From: Taibaiella soli
Lineage (GTDB): Bacteria > Bacteroidota > Bacteroidia > Chitinophagales > Chitinophagaceae
Direction of reading: 5' to 3'
Length of the DNA stretch: 64,000 bases
Assembly (NCBI RefSeq): GCF_003236175.1
Contig: NZ_QKTW01000022.1
Span: 402,579 to 466,578 of the forward strand
Part shown: positions 18,141 to 25,737 of the stretch, in pieces
How positions within the stretch are numbered: position 1 is the first letter of the stretch
Layout: the number at the start of each line of letters is the position of its first letter
Notes under the pieces: model-generated
Database searches by the model: none
Told to the model about the DNA's origin: nothing
What the model saw: the letters and a program-made list of their open reading frames with translations, nothing else
Position numbers and translations under genes: made by a program

Positions 18141-18986
18141 ATGCAGGCTGCAGTTAAGTATAGAATCGGTAAAAGCACCACTTTCAAAACATTGGTCGTT
18201 TTGCTGTGTTGCCTTTGTGTACTGCCTTTGATTGCGATCCTCGGTTATATCATCAAAGAGGGAATTACCAAAATCAACTGGCAGTTTCTGGTCAACACGC
18301 CGAAACCGGTAGGAGAAACCGGCGGCGGTATTGCCAATGCACTTGTCGGCAGTGTGATGATGGTGAGTGTCGCAGCAATTATGGCCATTCCTGTTGGTAT
18401 TCTTTGCGGAATTTATCTCAGCGAGAACCAAAACAAAAAACTTGCTTACTGGAGCCGTCTTTCCATCGATATTCTTCAGGGCGTTCCCTCCATCGTTATC
18501 GGTATCGTTGCCTACTTCTGGCTGGTAAAGCCATTCGGCGGATTTTCCGGTTTGTCGGGTAGCATTGCGCTGGCCATTATGATGCTGCCAATCGTAGTAC
18601 GCTCTACAGAGGAAACTTTAAAAATGCTGCCACCTTCGCTTAAAGAAGCGGCGCTTGCATTGGGCATGCCTTATCATCGGGTAGTACTCAAAGTTATTTT
18701 GCCATGTGCCATAGGCGGTATCCTTTCCGGCGTTATCCTTTCAGTAGCTCGGGTTGTGGGCGAAACCGCTCCGCTGCTGTTTACTGCATTTGGTAATCCG
18801 CACATGAGCACCAACATGCTGAAGCCAATGCAAAGCATGCCGCTGCTCATCTTCAACTACGCCACCAGTCCGTTCGACGACTGGCATAATCTTGCATGGG
18901 GCGCGTCACTTATCCTGCTCGCATGGGTACTGTTATTAAACATCATTACAAAGTTGACAACAAGAAAATGGAACATACAATTGTAA
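18141..18986 (+). CDS. pstA: Phosphate ABC transporter permease PstA
   Basis: 281 residues with six hydrophobic segments. PstA landmarks: [31 protein letters not shown], the EAA loop [23 protein letters not shown], and [18 protein letters not shown]. It partners PstC in the inner membrane. Its last 19 bases overlap the proposed start of pstB, so the two are translationally coupled. Confidence 0.97.
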   Translation: MQAAVKYRIGKSTTFKTLVVLLCCLCVLPLIAILGYIIKEGITKINWQFLVNTPKPVGETGGGIANALVGSVMMVSVAAIMAIPVGILCGIYLSENQNKKLAYWSRLSIDILQGVPSIVIGIVAYFWLVKPFGGFSGLSGSIALAIMMLPIVVRSTEETLKMLPPSLKEAALALGMPYHRVVLKVILPCAIGGILSGVILSVARVVGETAPLLFTAFGNPHMSTNMLKPMQSMPLLIFNYATSPFDDWHNLAWGASLILLAWVLLLNIITKLTTRKWNIQL

Positions 18987-19726
18987 GTGCAAGTGGTTTT
19001 AACGCTTATTTCGGCAAGAACCACGTAGTGAAAAATGTGAACATCGAGATTCCACGCAATAACGTAATTGCGGTGATGGGACCTTCTGGTTGTGGCAAAA
19101 CCACCTTCCTGCGGTGTATTAATCGCATGCATGAGCTTACTCCTGACGCTACCTGCGATGGTAAGTTTCTGCTCGACCAAAAAGATATTTACGAGATGCA
19201 TCCCATCTTCGTACGTCTTAAAGTTGGTATGGTGTTTCAGCGGCCTAATCCGTTTCCTAACCTGAGTATTTACGAAAACGTAATTGCCGGTTACAAACTC
19301 AACGGTATCAAATTGCCTAAAGCAGATCGCGATAATGTGGTGGAGCAATCGCTTACACGTGCTGCACTCTGGAATGAAGTAAAAGATTCGTTGCATAAAA
19401 AAGGAACCTTCCTTTCTGGTGGGCAGCAACAAAGGTTGTGCATCGCGCGTGCTATTGCCATGGAACCTGAAGTGTTGTTACTGGACGAGCCTACTTCTGC
19501 GCTTGATCCAATCTCGACTTCTGGTATTGAAGAACTACTGCACGAACTGAAGGCAAGCTATACGCTCATCATCGTAACCCACAATATGCAGCAGGCAGCC
19601 CGTGTCAGTGATCGCACTGCGTTCTTTTATATGGGCGAATTGGTGGAGTATGATAACACAAAAAAAATGTTCACTAATCCGGCGGATGTCCGTACGCAGA
19701 ATTATATCACCGGTCGATTCAGTTAG
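18968..19726 (+). CDS. pstB: Phosphate ABC transporter ATPase PstB
   Basis: 252 residues from ATG 18968 ([10 protein letters not shown]). The open frame extends upstream to 18896, but that would bury it inside pstA and give an atypical N-terminus, while the chosen start gives the usual PstB length. Walker [10 protein letters not shown], signature LSGGQQQR, Walker [13 protein letters not shown], and the switch His in [16 protein letters not shown] are all intact. [16 protein letters not shown] is the typical PstB Q-loop region. It hydrolyses ATP to drive phosphate import with PstCA. Ninety-two bases and a hairpin separate it from phoU. Confidence 0.97.
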   Translation: MEHTIVSASGFNAYFGKNHVVKNVNIEIPRNNVIAVMGPSGCGKTTFLRCINRMHELTPDATCDGKFLLDQKDIYEMHPIFVRLKVGMVFQRPNPFPNLSIYENVIAGYKLNGIKLPKADRDNVVEQSLTRAALWNEVKDSLHKKGTFLSGGQQQRLCIARAIAMEPEVLLLDEPTSALDPISTSGIEELLHELKASYTLIIVTHNMQQAARVSDRTAFFYMGELVEYDNTKKMFTNPADVRTQNYITGRFS

Positions 19727-19737
19727 TGGGTCAAAAG

Positions 19738-19778
19738 GGTAAAGAGTTAAATATCAGGTTACCGATTAACTCTTTGCC
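19738..19778 (+). other. Intercistronic hairpin between pstB and phoU
   Basis: GGTAAAGAGTTAA (19738-19750) pairs with TTAACTCTTTGCC (19766-19778): 13 bp with one T-G pair and a 15-base loop. Only three T residues follow the core stem, so it looks more like an mRNA-stabilising or attenuating hairpin than a full terminator. Confidence 0.5.
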
Positions 19779-19818
19779 GGATTGCTTATTTAAGTATTTA
19801 CCGAAATAACTAAATGTA

Positions 19819-20484
19819 ATGACACATCAAGAAATAGAAATAAAAGCAGTAAAACAGGAACTGATAAACATGTGGACGCTGGTTCAGTCGCAAATGAGCA
19901 AGACGAGGGACGCCATGCTCCATGCTGATAAAGACCTGGCCCGCGAAGTCATTCAACGGGAAAAACGCGTAAATGCCCTGGAGCTGAAGATTGACCGCGA
20001 TTGCGAGAATGTCTTTGCGCTTTACTGTCCTGTCGCTGTGGATCTTCGTTTCCTGCTGGCTGTTTTAAAAATAAATACTAACCTGGAACGTGTTGGTGAT
20101 ATTGCAAAAACAATTTGCAAATACCTGATTGATGCGCCCTCCTGTTTTGACAAGCAACTGCTTGAAGAGACTAAGGTGCTCCAGATGATCAATATCGTAA
20201 ACGATATTCTGCATGATACTCGTGTGGCCTTTGAACATGAAAATACCACATTGGCACGCAGCATTTTCCAGAAGGATGAAATTCTCGACCAAATTAACCG
20301 GCAATCAGGTATAATCATCAGCGAGTACATCCACAAAAATCTTGACAACATCGACGAAGCGCTTTATGCACACTCGATAATAAAAAAACTGGAGCGCATA
20401 GGCGACCATTCCGAAAATATGGCAGAAGAAATCATCTTCTATGTTGAAGCAAAGGTTCTAAAACATCTGGAACCTAAAAATTAG
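19819..20484 (+). CDS. phoU: Phosphate-signalling regulator PhoU
   Basis: 221 residues, all-helical, two PhoU repeats (about 8-100 and 115-205). Family motifs: REVIQREKRVNALELKIDRDCENVFALYCPVAVDLRFLLAVLKINTNLERVGD in the first half, and IIKKLERIGDHSENMAEEIIFYVEA in the second. The E-R-[VI]-GD pairs are the metal-binding helices. PhoU restrains Pst uptake and PhoR signalling when phosphate is plentiful. It is the last gene of the Pst operon, followed by a strong bidirectional terminator. Confidence 0.96.
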   Translation: MTHQEIEIKAVKQELINMWTLVQSQMSKTRDAMLHADKDLAREVIQREKRVNALELKIDRDCENVFALYCPVAVDLRFLLAVLKINTNLERVGDIAKTICKYLIDAPSCFDKQLLEETKVLQMINIVNDILHDTRVAFEHENTTLARSIFQKDEILDQINRQSGIIISEYIHKNLDNIDEALYAHSIIKKLERIGDHSENMAEEIIFYVEAKVLKHLEPKN

Positions 20485-20503
20485 GAGCAATACCGCATTA
20501 CAG

Positions 20504-20545
20504 AAGAACGCCGTCTCGAAAGCTGAGACGGCGTTCTTTTTATAT
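20504..20545. terminator. Bidirectional rho-independent terminator between phoU and the MocR gene
   Basis: AAGAACGCCGTCTC (20504-20517) and GAGACGGCGTTCTT (20525-20538) form a perfect 14-bp stem with a 7-base loop, followed by T residues on the + strand. The convergent MocR gene ends at 20562, so it probably serves both transcripts. Confidence 0.85.
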
Positions 20546-20561
20546 TTGGGCTCCTTTTATT

Positions 20562-22088
20562 TCATCTCCTGTTTTCATTGGAAAGTGCCTGCTTCCATAC
20601 GTCTATCGCTCCCGCCATTTCTTTTTCGTCCAATGAAGAATAGCCGATGCGTATAAAGTCATTTGGCCTGACAGCATTTGGCTGAAAAAAATAATTGCTG
20701 CCATCACTGATCTTTAATCCCAGCTTTCCCGCGTTTCGTGCAACTTTGCTGGCGCTGATATGCTTTCGGTACGCAGCCCAGATAGCCAATCCGCCGTTTG
20801 GTTTATCAAAGGTTAAATACGGGCTTAAATGTTCGCGGAGTAACCGGCACGCATTGTCTAGGCGTTCTTGATAAATCTTGTGCGACTTTTTGATATGTCT
20901 TGAAATTTCTCCGTTACTGAGTAGCTCTGCGGTGGCTTCCTCCAACAGCTGCTCACCTTGACGGTCAATTAATTTGCGAATCGCTGCTGCTTCGTTTATT
21001 ACAACTTCCGGCGCCACCATAAATCCAATTCGGATACCCGGCGCGATGCTTTTGCAAAAAGATCCGACGTAAATAATATGCCCCCCTGTGTCCATGCTCG
21101 CCAATGGCAGCAGTGGGCTGCTCGTAAAATGGTAATCGAAATCATAATCATCTTCTAACAGTGCAAATCCGTATTTGACAGCGAGGTTCATGAGTCGCAT
21201 GCGTCGTTCGGCACTCAGCATGACTGTCGTAGGGCGGTGGTGATGTGGAATGATATAAATCAATCTCGGCACCTTTTTGCTTTTACATAATTGCTCAATC
21301 ATGTCTACGTTCATTCCTTCTTTATCTACTGGAATAAATGCCAGTGAAGCTCCAGCCAGCTCAAAGCTTTGATTCGCATCTCTATATCCGGGCTCCGGTA
21401 CACAAACGATATCACCGGGCTGGATGAGTAGCTGAGCGGTCAGATAGATCGCCATCTGTGTTCCCTTTGTGATTAATATCTCCTTATCTGTAACCTGCAT
21501 GCCCCTTGTGCGATTTAAAAACTTAGCCAGTTCAGCTCTCAGGCGATAGGAGCCTTGTTCGGGGCCGTACATCAGTAATTTGTTGGTGAAACGGTTTTTT
21601 CCAAATCTTCTGTATTCCCGCACCAGTTCCTCGATAGGCGCAATTCGGGGATCAGGGAAACCATCATCTATTTTGTATAAAGATGTTGGTTCGCCCGTGC
21701 CGACAATTTCAATATTTGGATCTGCGTTGCTTGGTCCGTTTGATGCTTGTTTTGTTATCAGCACATAACCGGGTTGCAGGCTTCGTACCGGTGGTCTGGT
21801 ATTTGGGGTGGTACGACGTGTAGTATCCGGTAGATTGCCCGAAACATAAACGCCGCTTCTTTCTCTGGTTTCAACCCAGCCTTGTGCATTTAATTCCTCA
21901 TAAGTCGCGACCACTGTTTTTCGATTGAGTTGCAAGCCCTGCGCCAATTCACGCGAAGACGGCAAAGTCTGACCGGGTTTTAGAAATCCCTGACAGATTA
22001 ACTGAATGATTTCTGATTCTAACTGGCGGTATAGAGGACTATGCTGACTGTCTTTTACTAATGAAATCTCTAGAAGTTTCTGAATCAT
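20562..22088 (-). CDS. MocR/PdxR-type transcriptional regulator (GntR wHTH + aminotransferase-like domain)
   Basis: 508 residues. The N-terminal GntR winged helix is at about 14-80 (LYRQLESEIIQLICQGFLKPG, PSSRELAQGLQLNRKTVVATYEEL). After a linker, a class I aminotransferase fold (about 140-500) carries the PLP-lysine K346 in GSFCKSIAPGIRIGF and an acidic LLEDDYDFDY, which contacts the cofactor in this fold. MocR regulators sense PLP, amino acids or amines and bind direct repeats near divergent promoters. It is divergent from a quinone-oxidoreductase-like gene, and two 14-base direct repeats lie immediately upstream of its own start, so autoregulation and control of the divergent pair are likely. 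The effector is unknown; it is not next to pyridoxine genes. Confidence 0.9.
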   Translation of the reverse strand: MIQKLLEISLVKDSQHSPLYRQLESEIIQLICQGFLKPGQTLPSSRELAQGLQLNRKTVVATYEELNAQGWVETRERSGVYVSGNLPDTTRRTTPNTRPPVRSLQPGYVLITKQASNGPSNADPNIEIVGTGEPTSLYKIDDGFPDPRIAPIEELVREYRRFGKNRFTNKLLMYGPEQGSYRLRAELAKFLNRTRGMQVTDKEILITKGTQMAIYLTAQLLIQPGDIVCVPEPGYRDANQSFELAGASLAFIPVDKEGMNVDMIEQLCKSKKVPRLIYIIPHHHRPTTVMLSAERRMRLMNLAVKYGFALLEDDYDFDYHFTSSPLLPLASMDTGGHIIYVGSFCKSIAPGIRIGFMVAPEVVINEAAAIRKLIDRQGEQLLEEATAELLSNGEISRHIKKSHKIYQERLDNACRLLREHLSPYLTFDKPNGGLAIWAAYRKHISASKVARNAGKLGLKISDGSNYFFQPNAVRPNDFIRIGYSSLDEKEMAGAIDVWKQALSNENRR

Positions 22089-22089
22089 A

Positions 22090-22126
22090 ACTGGACCCCT
22101 AAGTATTTTGAAATTGGACCATTAAG
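22090..22126. promoter_or_regulatory. Direct-repeat operator candidate for the MocR regulator
   Basis: ACTGGACCCCTAAG (22090-22103) and ATTGGACCATTAAG (22113-22126) agree at 11 of 14 bases with a 23-bp period, about two helical turns, on the doorstep of the MocR start codon. Direct repeats at about this spacing are how known MocR dimers bind. A separate 10-base palindrome ATGGTACCAT is at 22167-22176. Confidence 0.5.
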
Positions 22127-22214
22127 GTAGCCAAAATAGGATTTAATTTTAGGTTGAGTTATGGTCATGGTACCATTTTAAATACTAAAATCTGAAAACA
22201 AACGGAGGGATAAA

Positions 22215-23132
22215 ATGAAAGCAATTATTGTAACAGACGAGGCAGCCGGAACTTCAGGAATGAAGCTGGTGGAACGCCCGGAGCCACAGCCAGCGATAAA
22301 CGATGTGATCGTTGAAATTCATGCATCGGGATTTGTGCAAACGGAACTTTCGTGGCCTTCTACCTGGACAGATCGCTTTGTTCACGACAGGACGCCGACG
22401 ATACCCGGTCATGAACTCGCCGGAGTAATTACGAAACTTGGGTACGGTACAACTGGTCTATCGGTAGGGCAACGAGTGTTTGGTCTCGGCGATTGGTACC
22501 GTGATGGAAGTCTGGCAGAATATATAGCCATCGAAGCACGAAACCTTGCACCGCTGCCTGGTGATATTGATTTCACTGTAGGCGCGAGTTTGCCCATTTC
22601 CGGACTTACTGCCTGGCAGGGATTATTTATACACGGCCGTCTGCAGGCAGGGCAGCGTGTTATCGCGCACGGTGCGGCCGGTGCGGTTGGGTCTATGGTA
22701 ACGCAGCTTGCTACTGAAGCAGGGGCGTATGTAATCGGCACCGGACGTGCTGCAGACCGACAGAAGGCGCTTGGTTTCGGTGCAAAGGAGTTTGTTGATT
22801 TAGATAATGAATCACTGGAAGACGTCGGCAATGTTGATCTGGTATTCGACCTTATCGGTGGTGAAATCGGGAAACGGTCAGCACGCCTGATTCGGCCAGG
22901 AGGAACAATAGTATCCATTGTCGGCCCGGTAGAGGAGTGGCCTAAAGAAGGACTTGCCATTGATTTTGTTGTTGAGTCAGATCGAGCTCAATTGACGGAG
23001 ATCGTACAAAGGATTCGGGATGGACGCTTGAAAACAAATATTGGAACCGTTGCGTCTCTTGATGATGCAGTGGCCGCGTTCAATCCAACTACCCGTGTAA
23101 GCGGGAAAACAATTATCCGTGTTCGACCTTAA
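22215..23132 (+). CDS. NADPH-dependent quinone oxidoreductase-like dehydrogenase (zinc-independent MDR)
   Basis: 305 residues, medium-chain dehydrogenase fold: GroES-like part about 1-130 (TIPGHELAGVI) and Rossmann part from about 150 (AHGAAGAVGSMVTQLATEAGAYVIGTGRA). The catalytic-zinc Cys is replaced (ASGFVQTELSWP), so it belongs to the zinc-free quinone-oxidoreductase/NADP-dependent group. GRA after the second strand favours NADPH. GGAGGG at 22204-22209, five bases before the ATG, is a rare good Shine-Dalgarno sequence for this window. It is divergent from the MocR gene and 26 bases ahead of an OsmC gene, suggesting a small detoxification unit for electrophiles or quinones controlled by the MocR protein (inference). 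Confidence 0.88.
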   Translation: MKAIIVTDEAAGTSGMKLVERPEPQPAINDVIVEIHASGFVQTELSWPSTWTDRFVHDRTPTIPGHELAGVITKLGYGTTGLSVGQRVFGLGDWYRDGSLAEYIAIEARNLAPLPGDIDFTVGASLPISGLTAWQGLFIHGRLQAGQRVIAHGAAGAVGSMVTQLATEAGAYVIGTGRAADRQKALGFGAKEFVDLDNESLEDVGNVDLVFDLIGGEIGKRSARLIRPGGTIVSIVGPVEEWPKEGLAIDFVVESDRAQLTEIVQRIRDGRLKTNIGTVASLDDAVAAFNPTTRVSGKTIIRVRP

Positions 23133-23158
23133 AAGAACAATTTCAAAATTCAGGCGCA

Positions 23159-23659
23159 ATGATACGTAAGAAACAAACTGTACATCTTTTCGCAAAAGAT
23201 ATTACCGGCGATATTATAAAAGACCGTCAGGAAGTGGTCATCAACTGGAGATCCGGTCAGTTGGTGTTAGACGAGCCACCCTTTAATGGCGGTCAGGATA
23301 TAGGGCCGGATCCCTTTACAGCGATTCTTTCGGGATTGGTCGGATGCACGCTGACGACATTACGTATGTACATCAAAAGAAAAGAATGGGATATTACGGA
23401 TATACATTGCTCCGTAAATATGTCACAGGAGGAAGATCCGTTTAAAACCTCGATCGTCAGAACAATCACGTTCGGTCAGCCAGTGACAGATGAGCAAAAA
23501 GAGAAGCTACTTTGGATTGCCAAAAATTGTCCGGCTGCGCGATTATTACAAGGCGAGATCGTAATAGACACTCATCTTTCCGATGACGCTTCGGTGCCTG
23601 CGGGGACTGGTAATTATCCATTGCCAAATGCGGATTCTATGTTACGAAGTGAAAATTAA
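23159..23659 (+). CDS. OsmC-family thiol peroxidase-like protein
   Basis: 166 residues, cytoplasmic. The two OsmC/Ohr cysteines are present: C63 in LSGLVGCTLTTLRMYIKRK and C124 in AKNCPAARLLQGE. The spacing and the GPDPFTAILSGLVGC stretch match the OsmC family (YhfA-like branch), which reduces organic hydroperoxides or acts on sulfur/thiol substrates. It is probably co-transcribed with the preceding oxidoreductase. The distinction between Ohr, OsmC and YhfA subgroups needs an alignment. Confidence 0.87.
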   Translation: MIRKKQTVHLFAKDITGDIIKDRQEVVINWRSGQLVLDEPPFNGGQDIGPDPFTAILSGLVGCTLTTLRMYIKRKEWDITDIHCSVNMSQEEDPFKTSIVRTITFGQPVTDEQKEKLLWIAKNCPAARLLQGEIVIDTHLSDDASVPAGTGNYPLPNADSMLRSEN

Positions 23660-23738
23660 CCTTCCGAATAGGTGTTGCTTGTTTTTGCACAAGCGATAAG
23701 CTGATGAAACTACTGAATTTTATAAAGGCATCATTGTG

Positions 23739-24083
23739 TTATCTTAAATCTTTCCCATCGCAGAATGGGTAAAAAGACAAAATGGTGTCTTTCTTAAATA
23801 ATTTATACTCGAGTTGCCCCGAAGCCTTTGAAACGCTGTCGCCAACTTCGGCAGCGTTATATAAGTCATCGATGTCAAACAAGCCCAAAAGCCGTTTTTT
23901 CCCGTTCTGTGTATAAACAATTGTCGGAACTGTGTGATTCTTCGGATCGCGAAATAGGCTATCAATCGTAAAATTATATTCCCTTGATCGAACGATATTG
24001 TTATTGTATGATTCGCATGAATTATTGCAACTGGTTGTAAAAATCGTGCCTCCGACTACAGAAATAAGTATCCAAAATTTCAT
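23739..24083 (-). CDS. Small hypothetical lipoprotein
   Basis: 114 residues. The N-terminus MKFWILISVVGGTIFTTSC is a lipoprotein signal with Cys at position 19. The mature part has an internal Cys pair (NNSCESYNNN and YPFCDGKDLR) and a KKRLLGLFDIDDLYNAAEVGDSV segment. No family recognised. It faces the OsmC gene tail to tail. Base composition is somewhat AT-rich compared with the Pst operon. Confidence 0.6.
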   Translation of the reverse strand: MKFWILISVVGGTIFTTSCNNSCESYNNNIVRSREYNFTIDSLFRDPKNHTVPTIVYTQNGKKRLLGLFDIDDLYNAAEVGDSVSKASGQLEYKLFKKDTILSFYPFCDGKDLR

Positions 24084-24258
24084 GGCTTTTAATTTATTGT
24101 TTGTCTCCTCGACTTATTTTTTCGGATCGATTGCGGTTCAGGAGTATCGAGACATCGTAAGAATTAAGGTTGTCCGGTTGTATTTCGCGGGCCGTTTTTA
24201 TAAAGCGTTCTTCAGATTGTTCGAACGAAGACGGAGTTTATTACAGGTAGCCTTTTTT

Positions 24259-24275
24259 GAAACATCTGATGTTTC
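24259..24275. promoter_or_regulatory. Near-palindrome GAAACATCTGATGTTTC (intergenic copy 2)
   Basis: Perfect 8+8 inverted repeat around one base, three bases beyond the SDR stop. On the + strand a run of six T precedes it. Same core as 14073-14087 and 40329-40343. Confidence 0.45.
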
Positions 24276-24278
24276 TAA

Positions 24279-24998
24279 TCACCACGCCATTTCACCTTCT
24301 TTGTTAAAATATTTGCCCGTTGCTCCCGCATCGTCTATCGTCGCGTATTTGACGATGACCTCTGCTGCTTGTGCAGGTGTTTGCAATCCTTTGAATCCGT
24401 TTAAGTCTGTTGCCGTATAACCGGGTTCAACGCTGTTGATTTTAAAGTTTGTGTCCGCATATTCTTTCGCCAACATTACTGTAAACGCGTTGAGTGCAGT
24501 CTTAGAGCAACTGTAAGCATCATATATCCGATGGTTTGGATTTTGCGAATTTGTATGAAAACTGAGTGAAGCCAATTGACTGGAAACATTGACAATCCTC
24601 GGTTCCGGAGATTGTCTCAGCAGATCAATGAATGCCGTGGTCGTTTGTACTGCGCCGAAAAAGTTGGTTTCAAAAACATTCCTCAAATTATCAATGCTGC
24701 CTGTTGAAATATGCTGAGGTTGATCTCCCGCGATACCCGCATTGTTGATTAAGATATCCAATCGTCCCGATTTACTGTCCAATATGCGTCTTGCAGCTTG
24801 TACCGATGAAATATCGGTGGTATCAATCTGGATGCAGTCAATATTTGCCAATCCGGTTGCGTTTAGCTGTCGTACGGCTTCCAACCCCTTTGATAGGTCG
24901 CGGCATCCGATATAAACAAAATAGCCGAGTGCAGCCATTTGTCTCGCCGTTTCAAAACCAATGCCTTTATTGGCACCTGTTATCAATACTGTTTTCAT
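24279..24998 (-). CDS. Short-chain dehydrogenase/reductase (carbonyl-reductase-like)
   Basis: 239 residues from the Met at 24998 (MKTVLITGANKGIG). An upstream Met at 25019 adds seven residues that would displace the cofactor-binding start, so I prefer the inner one. Classical SDR motifs: TGANKGIG, NNAG (ILINNAGIAGD), catalytic Ser in NVSSQLAS, and YDAYSCSKTALN with Tyr-x3-Lys. Arg at GCRDLSKG suggests NADPH. The SVEPGYTATDLNGFKG tail is typical of the eukaryote-like carbonyl reductase branch. Substrate unknown; no operon partner is evident. Confidence 0.85.
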   Translation of the reverse strand: MKTVLITGANKGIGFETARQMAALGYFVYIGCRDLSKGLEAVRQLNATGLANIDCIQIDTTDISSVQAARRILDSKSGRLDILINNAGIAGDQPQHISTGSIDNLRNVFETNFFGAVQTTTAFIDLLRQSPEPRIVNVSSQLASLSFHTNSQNPNHRIYDAYSCSKTALNAFTVMLAKEYADTNFKINSVEPGYTATDLNGFKGLQTPAQAAEVIVKYATIDDAGATGKYFNKEGEMAW

Positions 24999-25101
24999 GA
25001 AATATTGTTTCGGTTTCAAAAGTACGAAACCGGGAATCGAAAATTCATTTCAACTAATTTCCAGCTCCTTAATCATCATTGACCTTTTATCTTTGCTATC
25101 T

Positions 25102-25479
25102 GTGAAACGTGTGCTCACTATAACAATGTTATTGTTTTCATTCTGTGCCTATGCTATGCCGTCGTACGACGAGAGTGCAGCGCTGGGAGAATGGATGCAA
25201 TGGCATATGCTGGTGCTTATTTCGCTACTGGTTAGCCTTCCGTCGATCCTGATCCTGCTGAGATATTCACGGAAGCCATTAGTGCGCATTTTATTATTGC
25301 TCATTTCCGTTTGGACATTCATATCAGCTATCTATGGCTGGCGCAGCATGAGTAATTCATATCTCTATCAAGGCTCAGAGAGTCGATTTATGTTTTTGAT
25401 AGGCTTGTGCCGGGTGCTGGATATTGCACTTTTAAGTCTTGGCATTTTTACGCTTGCCCGGCTGGCAACTAAAAAATAA
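25102..25479 (+). CDS. Small hypothetical membrane protein
   Basis: 125 residues if started at GTG 25102 (VKRVLTITMLLFSFCAYAMPS, signal-like); ATG 25126 is an alternative giving 117 residues. The open frame reaches back to 24961 but would overlap the divergent SDR gene. Hydrophobic segments: the N-terminal one, then MLVLISLLVSLPSILILL, VRILLLLISVWTFISAIYGW and FLIGLCRVLDIALLSLGIFTLARL, so an N-terminal signal or helix plus three membrane helices. No recognised family. Start assignment uncertain. Confidence 0.5.
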   Translation: MKRVLTITMLLFSFCAYAMPSYDESAALGEWMQWHMLVLISLLVSLPSILILLRYSRKPLVRILLLLISVWTFISAIYGWRSMSNSYLYQGSESRFMFLIGLCRVLDIALLSLGIFTLARLATKK

Positions 25480-25554
25480 AATATTTAAACTTCCCGAAGG
25501 TGGACTGCTGTTTCAAACGTAAAATCACAGCTGGAACATTAGTCGGAATTTATA

Positions 25555-25737
25555 ATGCTCATGTGGGATGAACGCGCCAGAGTGGTAAAGGACATATATG
25601 TAGCGGAACGGAAGATGCATCGCAGCATGATAACTGCGAAACTGATTAACGAAGTGGATAGTGGCATCTTTCTTGCAGCGGGAAGCAGCCACTTATTTAC
25701 CTTTTTTAAGAAATTGCTTAAAAGCTTCCAGTTCTAA
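25555..25737 (+). pseudogene. Possible 3' gene fragment overlapping the kinase gene end
   Basis: A 60-residue frame reads MLMWDERARVVKDIYVAERK..NEVDSGIFLAAGSSHLFTFFKKL. The pattern of an E-R-rich helix, then hydrophobic-AxGxxHL, resembles the C-terminal end of TraB/GumN or DUF5694-type proteins, but only the end is present and it overlaps the convergent kinase gene by 45 bases. Could be a relic or chance. Confidence 0.2.

Noticed and set aside
18896-18967. Upstream start of pstB
   Set aside because: Would add 24 unrelated residues inside pstA; the start at 18968 gives the normal PstB N-terminus.
23675-23700. Terminator after the OsmC gene
   Set aside because: GCTTGT..ACAAGC is short and lacks a T-tract after the right arm.
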